DNA from: Streptomyces sp. PCS3-D2
GTDB taxonomy: Bacteria; Actinomycetota; Actinomycetes; Streptomycetales; Streptomycetaceae
DNA: 64,000 bases
Direction of reading: 5' to 3'
Assembly (NCBI RefSeq): GCF_000612545.2
Contig: NZ_CP097800.1
Coordinates: 6,106,501 to 6,170,500, forward strand
Below the pieces are notes generated by a model. That model was not told where the DNA came from. It searched no databases and worked only from the letters and a program-made list of their open reading frames with translations. The position numbers were made by a program, and so were the translations under genes. This document shows positions 43,646-53,107 of this stretch, piece after piece; the first letter of the stretch is position 1, and every line of letters starts with the position of its first letter.

Positions 43646-44436
43646 CGCCGGGGTCGTCGTCCTTCATGGACTTCCTGGGCGCGCACTCGCCCGAGATGCT
43701 GCCCGGCAACCGCAAGCTGCCGGAGGGTGTCGTCGAGGCGCCGCACGGGACGACCATCGTGGCCGCCACCTTCCCCGGCGGGGTCGTGCTCGCCGGCGAC
43801 CGGCGGGCGACCATGGGGAACATGATCGCGCAGCGGGACATCGAGAAGGTGTTCCCGGCCGACGAGTACTCCGCTGTCGGCATCGCCGGTACGGCCGGCC
43901 TGGCCGTGGAGATGGTCAAGCTGTTCCAGTTGGAGCTGGAGCACTTCGAGAAGGTGGAGGGGACGACCCTCTCCCTGGAGGGCAAGGCCAACCGGCTCTC
44001 CACCATGATCCGGAGCAACCTCGGCATGGCCATGCAGGGCCTGGCCGTGGTGCCCCTCTTCGCCGGCTACGACGAGGCCAAGGAGAAGGGCCGGATCTTC
44101 TCCTACGACGTCACCGGCGGCCGTTCCGAGGAGCACGGCTACGCGGCGACCGGGTCCGGTTCGATCTTCGCGCGGGGCTCGATGAAGAAGCTCTACCGCC
44201 CTGACCTGACCGAGGAGCAGGCCACCACGCTGGTGGTGCAGGCGCTCTACGACGCCGCCGACGACGACTCGGCGACCGGTGGGCCGGACCTGTACCGCCA
44301 CATCTATCCGATCGTCACCGTCATCACCGACGAGGGCTTCCGCAGGCTGGGCGAGGACGAGTCGCAGGCGCTCGCCCGGTCTGTCACCGATCGTCGCCTG
44401 GAGCAGCCCGACGGCCCGCGCGCCGCCCTGCTCTGA
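43597..44436 (+). CDS. prcB: 20S proteasome beta subunit PrcB
   Basis: 279 residues. GTG 43597 is preceded by TTGGAGGG and lies inside the endonuclease gene. The propeptide of 51 residues ends HG, with autocatalytic cleavage exposing Thr52 ([11 protein letters not shown]), the active-site nucleophile. Conserved [33 protein letters not shown] and [13 protein letters not shown] are those of actinobacterial beta subunits. Seven-membered beta rings pair with PrcA rings as a 20S core that degrades pupylated proteins. The stop at 44436 is 43 bp from prcA. Confidence 0.97.
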   Translation: MEANNRGTGRLPAAFLTPGSSSFMDFLGAHSPEMLPGNRKLPEGVVEAPHGTTIVAATFPGGVVLAGDRRATMGNMIAQRDIEKVFPADEYSAVGIAGTAGLAVEMVKLFQLELEHFEKVEGTTLSLEGKANRLSTMIRSNLGMAMQGLAVVPLFAGYDEAKEKGRIFSYDVTGGRSEEHGYAATGSGSIFARGSMKKLYRPDLTEEQATTLVVQALYDAADDDSATGGPDLYRHIYPIVTVITDEGFRRLGEDESQALARSVTDRRLEQPDGPRAALL

Positions 44437-44479
44437 CCGCCCGTCACCTCGTCGCCCAGAAGAAAGGGACGGAAAGCCG

Positions 44480-45244
44480 GTGTCGACTCCGTTCTATGTG
44501 TCACCCCAGCAGGCCATGGCCGACCGGGCGGAATACGCCCGGAAGGGCATCGCCCGCGGTCGCAGCCTTGTCGTGCTGCAGTACGCCGACGGCATCGTGT
44601 TCGTCGGCGAGAACCCGTCCCGTGCGCTGCACAAGTTCAGCGAGATCTACGACCGGATCGGTTTCGCGGCCGCCGGCAAGTACAACGAGTACGAGAACCT
44701 GCGGATCGGCGGTGTGCGCTACGCGGATCTGCGCGGATACACCTACGACCGTGACGACGTGACGGCCCGTGGGCTGGCCAACGTGTACGCGCAGACCCTC
44801 GGCACGATCTTCTCCTCGGCCGGTGAAAAGCCGTACGAGGTGGAGCTGGTGGTGGCCGAGGTCGGTGCGACGGCCGCCGGCGACCAGATCTACCGCCTGC
44901 CGCACGACGGTTCGATCGTGGACGAGCACGGCTCCGTCGCGGTCGGCGGCAACGCCGAGCAGATCAGCACCTACCTCGACCAACGGCACCAGGACGGCAT
45001 GACCCTTTCGGAGGCGCTGAAGCTGGCGGTCGCGGCGCTGTCCAGCCAGGCCAACGGCACCGACAAGGCGATTCCGGCGGAGCGGCTGGAGGTGGCGGTG
45101 CTGGACCGGACCCGGTCCCAGCAGCGCAAGTTCAAGCGGATCCGGGGACGGCAGCTGGCGCGGCTGCTGGAGGCGGACGTGCCGGCGGCCGCGCAGGCGG
45201 ACGCCGTGTCGAACGACGAGGCTCCCGAGGACGACGCGGAGTAG
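44480..45244 (+). CDS. prcA: 20S proteasome alpha subunit PrcA
   Basis: 254 residues from GTG 44480, after GGGACGGAAAG. It begins [20 protein letters not shown], the gate-forming N-terminal tail, followed by [20 protein letters not shown] and a non-catalytic beta-sandwich fold ([22 protein letters not shown]). The C-terminal tail (about 225-254) is acidic and disordered. Alpha rings form the gate that ARC opens. Ends 27 bp before a strong terminator shared with the LacI regulator gene, which converges. Confidence 0.97.
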   Translation: MSTPFYVSPQQAMADRAEYARKGIARGRSLVVLQYADGIVFVGENPSRALHKFSEIYDRIGFAAAGKYNEYENLRIGGVRYADLRGYTYDRDDVTARGLANVYAQTLGTIFSSAGEKPYEVELVVAEVGATAAGDQIYRLPHDGSIVDEHGSVAVGGNAEQISTYLDQRHQDGMTLSEALKLAVAALSSQANGTDKAIPAERLEVAVLDRTRSQQRKFKRIRGRQLARLLEADVPAAAQADAVSNDEAPEDDAE

Positions 45245-45270
45245 GGAGCCGGGCCAGGATCCGGGTACGC

Positions 45271-45307
45271 GGCCCCGGTTGCCCCCCGCTGGGGGGTGGC
45301 CGGGGCT
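45271..45307. terminator. Bidirectional terminator after prcA
   Basis: Outer 7-bp stem GCCCCGG/CCGGGGC enclosing a CCCCCC/GGGGGG inner stem between convergent genes. Confidence 0.7.
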
Positions 45308-45325
45308 TCGGCGTGTCCGGCCGGT

Positions 45326-46324
45326 TCAGGGGGTGGGTGCCGGTCCCGTGGAGTCACGGACGACGAGGGTGACGGGGATGTCGGGGGCGGTCCAGCGATC
45401 GCCGTCGAGGACGGCGAGGAGTGCGGTCATGCCCTGCTCGCCGACTTGTTCGGCGGGCAGGTGGACCGTGGTGAGTTCGGGTTCGACGGCGGTGGCGAGG
45501 GCGAGGTCGTCGAAGCCGGTGACGGAGAGGTCCCCGGGGACGCTCAGGCCGAGGCGGCGGGCGGCCTTGCAGGCGCCGGCGGCGAGGATGTCGTCGTCGC
45601 AGACGACGGCCGTGGGGCGTCCCTCGGGGGCCGCCAGGGCGGCTTCCATGGCCGTACGGGCGCCGTCGGCGGTGAGGGGGGACCGTACGGTGCGCAGCTC
45701 GGTCCCGGGGCCCAGGAGGGCGCTGAGGGCTTCGGCGCGGGTGTCGAAGGTCCAGGAGCCGACGGCGGAGGCGAGGTGCAGGAAGCGCCGGTGGCCGAGG
45801 GCGAGGAGGTGCTCGGTGACCTGGCGCATGCCGTCGGCCATGGCGAGGTTGACGTGGGCGGCGGCGCCGCCGGCACGGGGGTCGCTGTCGAGCATGACGA
45901 GGGGGAGGGCGTCGCCGCCGATGGCCTGGAGCGCGTGGGCGGCCATGGACGAGGCGATGACTCCGTCGAGGGCGGCGCGGGCGGAGGCGAAGGGGTCCCG
46001 GGCGGGGCCGGTGCCGTCGGGGGACGGGTAGAGGACCACGCCGAAGCCGTGTTCGGCGGCCACACGGGCGGCACCGGTGTAGACGCGGGCGAAGAACTCG
46101 TTGGTGAGGGCCGGGACGACGAGGAGGGCGGTGCGGGTGGAGCCGAGGCGCAGGTTGCGGGCGGCGAGATTGGGGCGGTAGCCGAGCCGGGTGGCGGTCT
46201 CCCGGACGAGGGCGGCGGTGCGCTCGGAGACGCGGCCGGGCCACTTGTCGCCCAGGACGAGGGAGACGGTGGCCTGGGAGACCCCGGCGGCGGTGGCCAC
46301 GTCCCGGCTGGTGGGTCTCGTCAC
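45326..46324 (-). CDS. LacI-family transcriptional regulator
   Basis: 332 residues from GTG 46324, with AGGAG 6 nt before it. N-terminal HTH RDVATAAGVSQATVSLVLGD, hinge RPNLAARNLRLG with the usual Leu, then a periplasmic-binding-protein-like sensor domain (VLYPSPDGTG, VTGFDDLALATAV). Ligand unknown; such regulators sense sugars or nucleosides. It is divergent from the MFS gene, with 135 bp between starts and a 7-bp inverted repeat (46398-46424) in that gap. The pair sits between prcA and pafA. Confidence 0.9.
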   Translation of the reverse strand: MTRPTSRDVATAAGVSQATVSLVLGDKWPGRVSERTAALVRETATRLGYRPNLAARNLRLGSTRTALLVVPALTNEFFARVYTGAARVAAEHGFGVVLYPSPDGTGPARDPFASARAALDGVIASSMAAHALQAIGGDALPLVMLDSDPRAGGAAAHVNLAMADGMRQVTEHLLALGHRRFLHLASAVGSWTFDTRAEALSALLGPGTELRTVRSPLTADGARTAMEAALAAPEGRPTAVVCDDDILAAGACKAARRLGLSVPGDLSVTGFDDLALATAVEPELTTVHLPAEQVGEQGMTALLAVLDGDRWTAPDIPVTLVVRDSTGPAPTP

Positions 46325-46397
46325 ACGGGGCTCCTGCTGGGCGAGGTCAGGGGTGGTTGCGGAGTCCGCGGGGTGGACCCGTGGACAGTGGCCATGG

Positions 46398-46424
46398 TAC
46401 GTATGACTCCTCACGTTATACGTA
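46398..46424. promoter_or_regulatory. Candidate operator for the LacI-family regulator
   Basis: Inverted repeat TACGTAT-N13-ATACGTA. Its right half lies in a short palindrome ATACGTAT (46418-46425) with the central CG typical of LacI-family sites. It lies 74 bp from the regulator start and 36 bp from the MFS start, so it can control both. Confidence 0.55.
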
Positions 46425-46459
46425 TTACCCCGGTGGGATCCGGGCAGAAGGGGGCAGTC

Positions 46460-47722
46460 ATGGCCGCGGGATACGCGGAGCTGCTGGGGACGCGGCACGC
46501 CGCGAGGCTCTTGGCGGGCACGCTCGTCGGCAGGCTGCCGAACGCCACCGCGCCGATCGCGATCGTGCTGTTCACGCGCGCGGAGGGTGGCAGCTACAGC
46601 CTCGCGGGGGCGCTGGCCGCGGTGTACGGGCTGGCGAACGCGCTGGGCCAGCCGCTGCTCGGACGTGCCGTGGACCTCCTCGGGCAGCCGCGAGTACAGC
46701 TGCCGGCGGCTCTGCTGTCCGCGCTCGGCATGGCGTGGCTGGCCCTCGCCGGCACCGGGTCGGTGGTCGTGGCGTACGCCGCGGTGGCGGTCGGCGGCCT
46801 CTTCACGCCGCCGCTGGAGGGCGGGCTGCGGGCCCTGTGGCCCGGTGTGCTGGGGGGTCGCGAGGAGAAGGTGCACGCGGCGTACGCGATGGATGCGGTG
46901 GCCCAGGAGGTCATGTACACCGTCGGTCCGCTGCTGGTGACGCTGTTCGTGTCGGTGTGGTCGCCGGCCGGCGCGCTGCTGGCGCTGCACGCGATCGGGG
47001 TGCTCGGTGCGCTGTCGGTCGTGGCCAGCGAGCCGTCGCGGACGTGGCGCTCGGAGCCCCGGGAGGCCCACTGGCTGGGCGCACTGCGGTCGAAGGGGCT
47101 GCTGGCGCTGCTGGGCTCCTTCTTCTTCGTGGGCATGGCGCTGGGCTCGATCACCGTGGCCGGCGTGGCGTACGCGGACGGCAACGGCGGCGAGGCGGTG
47201 TACGGCTGGCTGATGGCCGCGCTCGGGCTGGGCGCGCTGATCGGCGGCATGCTCTACGGCGCGCGCCCGTGGGCGGGCGCCCCCGAGCGGCGGCTGCGGC
47301 TGCTGGTGGCGCTGCTGGCGGTCTGCTACCTGCCGCTGCTGCTGACCCCGGGGCCGGTGGCGATGACGGCGCTGGCGGCGCTGTCGGGCGTGTTCCTGGC
47401 GCCGTCGCTGGCGTGCGCGTTCATCGTGGTGGACCGGCACGCGCCGGTGGGCACGGTGACGGAAGCCTTCTCGTGGCTGGTGACCTTCTTCGGCGTGGGC
47501 GCGGCGATCGGCACGGCGGCCGCGGGGCCGGCGGTGGAGCTGGGCGGTACCGCGTGGGGCTTCGCCGTGGCGTGCGCCGCGGGCGGCGCGGCGCTGCTGG
47601 TCCTGATGGTGACTCAGAGGGTGATGTCAACTGCGGTCCCCAGTCGGGCGGTGGCGGGTTCGGCGCAGGGAGTTCCGGACGGGGCCGGTGAGGTGGCCCC
47701 GCAGGCCCGGTCGGCGCAGTGA
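46460..47722 (+). CDS. MFS transporter
   Basis: 420 residues, ATG 46460 with AAGGGGGC upstream, about 12 TM segments. LLAGTLVGRLPNATAPIAIVLF begins the N-terminal half. The loop GLANALGQPLLGRAVDLLGQPR is the conserved motif A of the family. A central loop and a second half with VGMALGSITVAGVAYAD follow. The C-terminal 35 residues are hydrophilic. The class (drug efflux or sugar uptake) cannot be told by eye; pairing with a LacI-family regulator suggests sugar or nucleoside, but the family also has regulated exporters. It lies upstream of pafA, with about 140 bp between them. Confidence 0.88.
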   Translation: MAAGYAELLGTRHAARLLAGTLVGRLPNATAPIAIVLFTRAEGGSYSLAGALAAVYGLANALGQPLLGRAVDLLGQPRVQLPAALLSALGMAWLALAGTGSVVVAYAAVAVGGLFTPPLEGGLRALWPGVLGGREEKVHAAYAMDAVAQEVMYTVGPLLVTLFVSVWSPAGALLALHAIGVLGALSVVASEPSRTWRSEPREAHWLGALRSKGLLALLGSFFFVGMALGSITVAGVAYADGNGGEAVYGWLMAALGLGALIGGMLYGARPWAGAPERRLRLLVALLAVCYLPLLLTPGPVAMTALAALSGVFLAPSLACAFIVVDRHAPVGTVTEAFSWLVTFFGVGAAIGTAAAGPAVELGGTAWGFAVACAAGGAALLVLMVTQRVMSTAVPSRAVAGSAQGVPDGAGEVAPQARSAQ

Positions 47723-47850
47723 CGGGCGGGCGCGCCGGTGCGGCGCGCCGGCGGCTTTCACCCCCCGCCCGCCGGGTGCTTGGCGGCCCGCACGGGGGAA
47801 CTGATCGAAACGGCGGCTCCGAACCCGGTTTCAGAAGAGGGCAGAAGGCG

Positions 47851-47856
47851 TAATGT
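47851..47856 (+). promoter_or_regulatory. -10 element upstream of pafA (leaderless type)
   Basis: TAATGT ends 6 nt before ATG 47863. An AGAAGG exists further upstream but is too far to act as a ribosome site. Confidence 0.45.
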
Positions 47857-47862
47857 TCAGTC

Positions 47863-49224
47863 ATGGACCGCCGCATTTTCGGGCTGGAGAACGAGTACGG
47901 CGTCACGTGCACGTTCAGGGGACAGCGCCGACTGTCTCCTGACGAAGTGGCGCGCTACCTCTTCCGCCGTGTCGTGTCATGGGGCCGCAGCAGCAATGTC
48001 TTCCTGCGGAACGGCGCCCGCCTGTACCTCGACGTGGGTTCGCATCCGGAATATGCAACTCCCGAATGTGACAACGTGACCGAGCTGGTCACGCACGACA
48101 AAGCAGGCGAGCGCATTCTCGAAGGACTGCTCGTCGACGCCGAGCGCCGCCTGCACGAGGAGGGAATCGCGGGCGACGTCTATCTCTTCAAGAACAACAC
48201 CGACTCGGCGGGCAACTCGTACGGCTGCCACGAGAACTACCTGGTGGCCCGGCACGGGGAATTCTCCCGCCTGGCGGACATTCTCATTCCGTTCCTCGTC
48301 ACCCGGCAGCTGATCTGCGGGGCCGGCAAGGTGCTGCAGACCCCTCGGGGCGCGGTCTACTGCGTGAGCCAGCGGGCTGAGCACATCTGGGAGGGCGTCA
48401 GCTCCGCGACGACGCGTTCGCGGCCGATCATCAACACCCGCGACGAGCCGCACGCGGACGCGGAGCGCTACCGCCGTCTGCACGTGATCGTGGGCGACTC
48501 GAACATGTCCGAGACGACCATGCTGCTGAAGGTCGGGGCGACCGACCTGGTGCTGCGCATGATCGAGGCGGGCACGGTGATGCGGGACCTGACCCTGGAG
48601 AATCCGATCCGGGCGATCCGCGAGGTCAGCCACGACATCACGGGCCAGCGCAAGGTGCGGCTGGCCAGCGGCCGGGAGGCCTCCGCGCTGGAGATCCAGC
48701 GGGAGTACTACGACAAGGCCGTGGACTTCGCCGAGCGCCGGGGCATCCGCACCGGTGTGGTGGACCAGGTGCTGGAGCTGTGGGGCCGCACGCTGGACGC
48801 GATCGAGGCGGAGGACCTGGACCGGATCGGCACCGAGATCGACTGGGTCATGAAGTACCAGCTCATCGAGCGGTACCGGGAGAAGCACAACATGACCATG
48901 TCGAATCCGCGGGTGGCTCAGATAGACCTCGCCTACCACGACATCCACCGCCGGCGCGGGCTGTACTACCTGCTGGAGCGCAAGGGGCAGGCGGCGCGGA
49001 TCTGCAACGACCTCAAGATCTTCGAGGGCAAGTCGGTGCCTCCGCAGACGACCAGGGCCCGGCTGCGCGGCGACTTCATTCGCCGGGCGCAGGAGCAGCG
49101 GCGGGACTTCACGGTCGACTGGGTGCACCTGAAGCTCAATGACCAGGCGCAGCGGACGGTGCTGTGCAAAGACCCGTTCCGGTCCGTCGACGACCGCGTG
49201 GAGAAGTTGATCGCCGGCATGTAG
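47863..49224 (+). CDS. pafA: Pup-protein ligase PafA
   Basis: 453 residues. It begins [13 protein letters not shown] with the catalytic Glu and ATP-binding region of the glutamine-synthetase/gamma-glutamyl-cysteine ligase-like fold, without the insertion that marks Dop. Other family blocks: [57 protein letters not shown] and [13 protein letters not shown]. It forms an isopeptide bond between the gamma-carboxyl of the Pup C-terminal Glu and target lysines, using ATP. Followed by a 14-bp hairpin. Confidence 0.97.
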   Translation: MDRRIFGLENEYGVTCTFRGQRRLSPDEVARYLFRRVVSWGRSSNVFLRNGARLYLDVGSHPEYATPECDNVTELVTHDKAGERILEGLLVDAERRLHEEGIAGDVYLFKNNTDSAGNSYGCHENYLVARHGEFSRLADILIPFLVTRQLICGAGKVLQTPRGAVYCVSQRAEHIWEGVSSATTRSRPIINTRDEPHADAERYRRLHVIVGDSNMSETTMLLKVGATDLVLRMIEAGTVMRDLTLENPIRAIREVSHDITGQRKVRLASGREASALEIQREYYDKAVDFAERRGIRTGVVDQVLELWGRTLDAIEAEDLDRIGTEIDWVMKYQLIERYREKHNMTMSNPRVAQIDLAYHDIHRRRGLYYLLERKGQAARICNDLKIFEGKSVPPQTTRARLRGDFIRRAQEQRRDFTVDWVHLKLNDQAQRTVLCKDPFRSVDDRVEKLIAGM

Positions 49225-49251
49225 GCGGCCGGCGGACGCCCCGCATCCCAC

Positions 49252-49284
49252 CTGGGCCCCGTACGTTTCTCGTACGGGGCCCAG
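49252..49284 (+). terminator. Terminator after pafA
   Basis: 14-bp perfect stem CTGGGCCCCGTACG/CGTACGGGGCCCAG with a 5-nt loop; no T tract. Confidence 0.65.
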
Positions 49285-49338
49285 TGCACGGCTTAGAGTG
49301 GCGGTCGACCGTCCAGCCGTCAGAGATCTGAGGAACCC

Positions 49339-50280
49339 GTGCGCCGACTTGCCGGCCTGCTTGTCGTACCCCTTCTGCTGCTGTCGACAGCGGCCTGTGG
49401 CGACGACAGCGGCTCCGACTCCGCCCAGATGAAGAACGGGGCGCCCGCGATCACCAAGGGCGCCGAGTTCGGGGAGACCCCCACCCTGTCCAAGGGGAAG
49501 GGCGAGCCGCCCAAGGAGCTGAAGGTGGTGACCGTCAAGGAGGGCACCGGCCAGGTGCTGAAGAAGGGCGACATCGCCCAGGTCAACTACTACGGCCAGG
49601 TCTGGGACGGCACCGAGCCGTTCGACCAGAGCTTCGGCAAGGGGCAGCCGTTCGACGTGACGATCGGCGCGGGCGCCGTCATCAAGGGCTGGGACCAGGG
49701 CCTGGAGGGCCAGAAGGTCGGCAGCCGCGTCGAGCTGGTGATCCCGCCGGACCTCGGTTACGGGGCCCAGGGATCGCCCCCGAAGATCAAGGGGAACGCC
49801 ACCCTCGTCTTCGTCGTGGACATCCTCAAGGGCGCCACGGTCCCGCCCTCGGCGACCGGCAAGGAAGTCCCCCAGGACAACAAGGACCTGCCGAAGGTCG
49901 GTACCAACACGGACGGCAAGGAAGTCTCCGTGGCCGTCCCGAAGGACGCCACCCCGCCGTCGAAGCTGGTCTCCGAGTACGTCCTGGAGGGCGACGGCCC
50001 GGCCGTGACGGACAAGGACAACGTCACCGTCAAGTTCCACGGCAAGACGTGGAAGGACGAAAAGACGTTCGAGAGCACCTACACCTCGGGCCAGTCGGTG
50101 ACCTGGCCGCTGGAGCAGCTCCAGGTGAAGGGCCTCAAGGACGGCATCGTCGGCAAGAAGGTCGGCAGCCGCATCCTGCTGGTCATTCCCCCGGACATGG
50201 GCTTCGGCGACAAGGAGCAGGGGACCATTCCGGCGAACTCGACGCTGGTCTTCAGCCTCGACATCCTCGCAGTGATGTAA
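49339..50280 (+). CDS. FKBP-type peptidyl-prolyl isomerase lipoprotein with two FKBP domains
   Basis: 313 residues, GTG start after GAGG. Lipobox STAAC (Cys20). The first FKBP domain (about 55-165) has key residues: YYGQVWDGTEPFDQSF (Tyr, Asp, Phe) and GAVIKGWDQGLEG (Trp), with GYGAQG. The second (about 205-313) keeps the scaffold, but FDQSF is FESTY and KGWDQG is KGLKDG, so the usual Asp and Trp of the ligand pocket are gone. It is exposed at the outer face of the membrane as a folding helper for secreted proteins. The start is 114 bp after pafA. A TAGAGT box lies upstream at about 49294. Confidence 0.88.
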   Translation: MRRLAGLLVVPLLLLSTAACGDDSGSDSAQMKNGAPAITKGAEFGETPTLSKGKGEPPKELKVVTVKEGTGQVLKKGDIAQVNYYGQVWDGTEPFDQSFGKGQPFDVTIGAGAVIKGWDQGLEGQKVGSRVELVIPPDLGYGAQGSPPKIKGNATLVFVVDILKGATVPPSATGKEVPQDNKDLPKVGTNTDGKEVSVAVPKDATPPSKLVSEYVLEGDGPAVTDKDNVTVKFHGKTWKDEKTFESTYTSGQSVTWPLEQLQVKGLKDGIVGKKVGSRILLVIPPDMGFGDKEQGTIPANSTLVFSLDILAVM

Positions 50281-50318
50281 GACTGTCCCGGTTGTCCCAT
50301 AGTTTGAGGAGCAGTTCC

Positions 50319-50705
50319 GTGAGCAGCAAGCCTGAGAAGCTCGAGAAGCCCGAGATCGACTTCCCGGAGGGCCCGGTCCCCACCGACCTCGTCATCGAGG
50401 ACATCTGGGAGGGCGACGGCGCCGAGGCCACGGCCGGCTCGCGCGTCTCCGTCCACTACGTGGGCGTCGCGTTCTCCACCGGCGAGGAGTTCGACGCCTC
50501 CTGGAACCGCGGCTCCGCGCTGCAGTTCCAGCTCGGTGTCGGCCAGGTCATCGCGGGCTGGGACAAGGGCGTCCAGGGCATGAAGGTCGGCGGCCGCCGC
50601 AAGCTGACGATCCCCGCGCACCTCGCCTACGGCGACCGCGGCGCAGGCGGCGCGATCGCCCCGGGCGAGACGCTGATCTTCGTCTGCGACCTGATGGCCG
50701 CCTGA
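50319..50705 (+). CDS. FKBP-type peptidyl-prolyl isomerase, cytoplasmic
   Basis: 128 residues from GTG 50319, with TGAGGAGCAGTTCC. A single FKBP domain with FDASW, GWDKGVQGMK and the AYGDRGAGGAIAPGETL loop with conserved Tyr. All active-site residues are present. Catalyses cis-trans isomerisation of Xaa-Pro bonds in the cytoplasm. Gene lies 38 bp behind the FKBP lipoprotein, probably in one operon, and is followed by a strong terminator. Confidence 0.93.
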   Translation: MSSKPEKLEKPEIDFPEGPVPTDLVIEDIWEGDGAEATAGSRVSVHYVGVAFSTGEEFDASWNRGSALQFQLGVGQVIAGWDKGVQGMKVGGRRKLTIPAHLAYGDRGAGGAIAPGETLIFVCDLMAA

Positions 50706-50727
50706 TACCGGGCCGCGTCGCGCGCAT

Positions 50728-50753
50728 GGGCCCCCGCCGTGAGGCGGGGGCCC
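50728..50753 (+). terminator. Terminator after the FKBP gene
   Basis: 11-bp perfect stem GGGCCCCCGCC/GGCGGGGGCCC with loop GTGA, then TCGCTTTT. Confidence 0.85.
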
Positions 50754-50829
50754 TCGCTTTTGTCCGGGACCGCCGGGGCGGTACGGTCAACGGTCACGAG
50801 TGTGTGTCGAGAACGGGGGATGGGCGTCG

Positions 50830-51786
50830 ATGGCGATTGCCAAGGCCGAGCGCCTGATGAATCTGGCGCTGTGTCTGTTGGGGACCCGCCGGCCGCTGAG
50901 CAAGCGCGAGCTGCGCGGTTCCATCGAGGCCTACATGGAAGCCGGCAACGACGAGTCCTTCAACCGGATGTTCGAGCGGGACAAGGACGACCTGCGCGAG
51001 CTCGGCCTGGTGATCGAGACGGTGGAGAACCTGGAGGGGGAGACGGGCTATCTGGCCCGCCGGGACAGCAACCGGCTGCCTCCGGTCTCCCTCGACGCCG
51101 AGGAGGCCGCCGCCCTGGGGCTGGCCGCCAAGGTCTGGCAGCAGGCCCGCCTCGCGGGAGCCGCCAGCGGCGCCCTGCAGAAGCTGCGGGCCGGCGGGAT
51201 GCCGGAGGCGGACAACCCGTACGAGGGCCAGCACAGCGCCATCGAGCCGCGCATCCCGGTCCACGAGGCCGCCTTCGAACCGCTGATGCTGGCCTGCCGG
51301 GACCGTCGGCCGGTGGTCTTCGACTACCGCAAGTCGACCGCGGCCCGGCCCGAGACCCGCCAGGTGGAGCCCTGGGCGCTGGAGTGCTGGCGCGGCCACT
51401 GGTACCTGGCCGGCTACGACCGGGACCGGGGGGCGGAGCGGGTGTTCCGGCTCTCGCGGATCACCGGGAAGGTCCGCTCGCGCGCGGCGAAGTACACCGC
51501 GGAGGTGCCGGACGTGGTGACGGTACGGGAGACCGTGGCGAGCTGGGCCGGGGAGAGCGCGGAGCGCTCCGCGCTGATCCGGCTGCGGGCCGGGGCGGGC
51601 TACCCGCTGCGGGCCAAGGCCACGGCGGTACGCGAGGGCACGGACGGCTGGGACGAGCTGGAGATCCCCTACGGGCACGGGCTCGACGCCTGGCTGGTGG
51701 AGTTCGGTCCCGATGTCGTCGTGGTCGGCCCCGCCGATCTGCGGGCGGACGTGGTGGACCGGCTGCGGGCCGTGGCCGGGGCCTGA
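50830..51786 (+). CDS. pafB: WYL-domain transcriptional regulator PafB
   Basis: 318 residues from ATG 50830. An N-terminal winged HTH (IAKAERLMNLALCLLGTRRPLSKREL) is followed by a WYL domain (about 140-210) with FDYRKSTAARPETRQVEPWAL and W-Y-L in GHWYLAGYD. The C-terminal region is the WCX extension. PafB acts with PafC as a heteromeric activator of the DNA damage response (independent of LexA), as shown in mycobacteria; the genes are located next to pafA in many actinobacteria. SD GGGGGATGGGCG. PafC starts 97 bp downstream, so they are cotranscribed. Confidence 0.93.
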   Translation: MAIAKAERLMNLALCLLGTRRPLSKRELRGSIEAYMEAGNDESFNRMFERDKDDLRELGLVIETVENLEGETGYLARRDSNRLPPVSLDAEEAAALGLAAKVWQQARLAGAASGALQKLRAGGMPEADNPYEGQHSAIEPRIPVHEAAFEPLMLACRDRRPVVFDYRKSTAARPETRQVEPWALECWRGHWYLAGYDRDRGAERVFRLSRITGKVRSRAAKYTAEVPDVVTVRETVASWAGESAERSALIRLRAGAGYPLRAKATAVREGTDGWDELEIPYGHGLDAWLVEFGPDVVVVGPADLRADVVDRLRAVAGA

Positions 51787-51883
51787 CACGCTGGCCGGGT
51801 ACCGCCCGCGGTGCGGGGCCGGCCGCCGTACCACTCAAGACCGCGACATCCACAGACGTGCCCTGAGGGGGAGACGTACCAGC

Positions 51884-52852
51884 ATGGCTGCCAACGCCAT
51901 CGACCAGACCCGCCGGATGCTGTCCCTGGTGACGTACCTGCGCGAGCGCCCGGGTGCGCACGTCGCCGACGTCGCGCGCGCCTTCGGCATCACCGAGGAC
52001 GAGCTGATCTCGGACCTCGATGTGCTGCCCATGTGCGGCACCAGCTTCCGGGGCGGGGACCTGCTCGACATCGACACCGACGGGGAGCGCATCTGGTGGC
52101 GCAATCCTGATGCCTCGGGGGAGTCCACCGCCGAGCCGCTGCGGCTCGCCGCCGACGAGGCGACCGCGCTGCTGGTGGCCGCACGCGCGGTGGCCACCCT
52201 GCCCGGGCTGCGCGAGAGCGACCGGGACGCCCTGCTGCGGGCCACCGCCAAGCTGGAGGCGGCCGCAGGCGAGGCGGCCGGGGCGAGCTCCCGGCTGTCG
52301 GTCACCTTCGAGTCCGAGGGCGGGGTCTTCGCTGACGTCGACCGCGCCATCGCGGAACGCCGGCGGCTGTGGCTGCGCTACTACTCCCCGGCGCGCGACG
52401 AACTCACCGAGCGCGAGGTCGACCCGATCCGGCTCTTCGCGGTCGGGCACACGTACATGGAGGGCTGGTGCCACCTCTCCGAGGCCCGGCGTACCTTCCG
52501 GCTCGACCGGGTGGCCGAAATCCGACTGCTGGACGAGCGGGCCGAGCCGCCCGCCATCGAGCCGCGCGACCTGTCCGAGGGCCTCGTCCAGCCGGCCGCC
52601 GAGGACCCGGAAGTCGTGGTCGAGGTCGGGCCGGGCGGGCGCTGGGTCGCCGAGTACTACCCGCACGACACCGCGGAGGAGCTTGCGGACGGTGGCCTGC
52701 GCATCACGTTGCGCAGCCCGGACCCGGCCTCGCTGCGCCGGCTCGCGCTGCGACTGGGCCGCGACGGCCGGATCGTGGCTCCCGCCGAGCTGGCGGACAG
52801 CGCGCGCAGCGCAGCCCGGGAGGCCCTCGCGGGGTACGGGGAACAGGTCTGA
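51884..52852 (+). CDS. pafC: WYL-domain transcriptional regulator PafC
   Basis: 322 residues, ATG 51884 after GAGGGGGAGA. N-terminal HTH (TRRMLSLVTYLRERPGAHVADVARAFGITEDEL), WYL domain (about 155-225) with RLWLRYYSPARDELTEREV and YMEGWCHLSEARRTFRLDR, then WCX domain. Pairs with PafB as the regulator of LexA-independent DNA repair genes. Followed after 14 bp by a small zinc-ribbon gene, likely in the same transcript. Confidence 0.93.
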   Translation: MAANAIDQTRRMLSLVTYLRERPGAHVADVARAFGITEDELISDLDVLPMCGTSFRGGDLLDIDTDGERIWWRNPDASGESTAEPLRLAADEATALLVAARAVATLPGLRESDRDALLRATAKLEAAAGEAAGASSRLSVTFESEGGVFADVDRAIAERRRLWLRYYSPARDELTEREVDPIRLFAVGHTYMEGWCHLSEARRTFRLDRVAEIRLLDERAEPPAIEPRDLSEGLVQPAAEDPEVVVEVGPGGRWVAEYYPHDTAEELADGGLRITLRSPDPASLRRLALRLGRDGRIVAPAELADSARSAAREALAGYGEQV

Positions 52853-52866
52853 GGGGAGCGCGGACG

Positions 52867-53094
52867 ATGTCGCCAACGTCCGGGCCGGTCGCCTTCAAGG
52901 CCTCCTGTCCCGAGTGCCGCGCCCGCTTCGAGCTCGACGCGGGCGCCCTGCGGCTGGCCATCGGCGGCAGCCGCAGGGCCACCTTCTACTCCTTCACGTG
53001 TCCTGAATGCGGTGCCGCCGTCCGCAAGCCGGCCGGTGAGCGCATCGTGGAACTGCTGACCGGGGGCGGCGTGAGCACCCTGCGCAGCATGTGA
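52867..53094 (+). CDS. Small zinc-ribbon protein of unknown function
   Basis: 75 residues from ATG 52867, with GGGGAG 8 nt upstream. Two CPEC knuckles (residues about 14-17 and 45-48) form a four-Cys zinc ribbon; FELDAGALRLAIGGSR lies between. No other motif. It follows pafC closely and is probably cotranscribed with it. Could help RNA polymerase or translation contacts, but nothing specific can be said. Confidence 0.75.
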   Translation: MSPTSGPVAFKASCPECRARFELDAGALRLAIGGSRRATFYSFTCPECGAAVRKPAGERIVELLTGGGVSTLRSM

Positions 53095-53107
53095 GGGGCC
53101 GGTGGCC

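Noticed and set aside
46398-46460. Small ORF between LacI and MFS genes
   Set aside because: Too short, no ribosome site, and covered by promoter and operator sequence.
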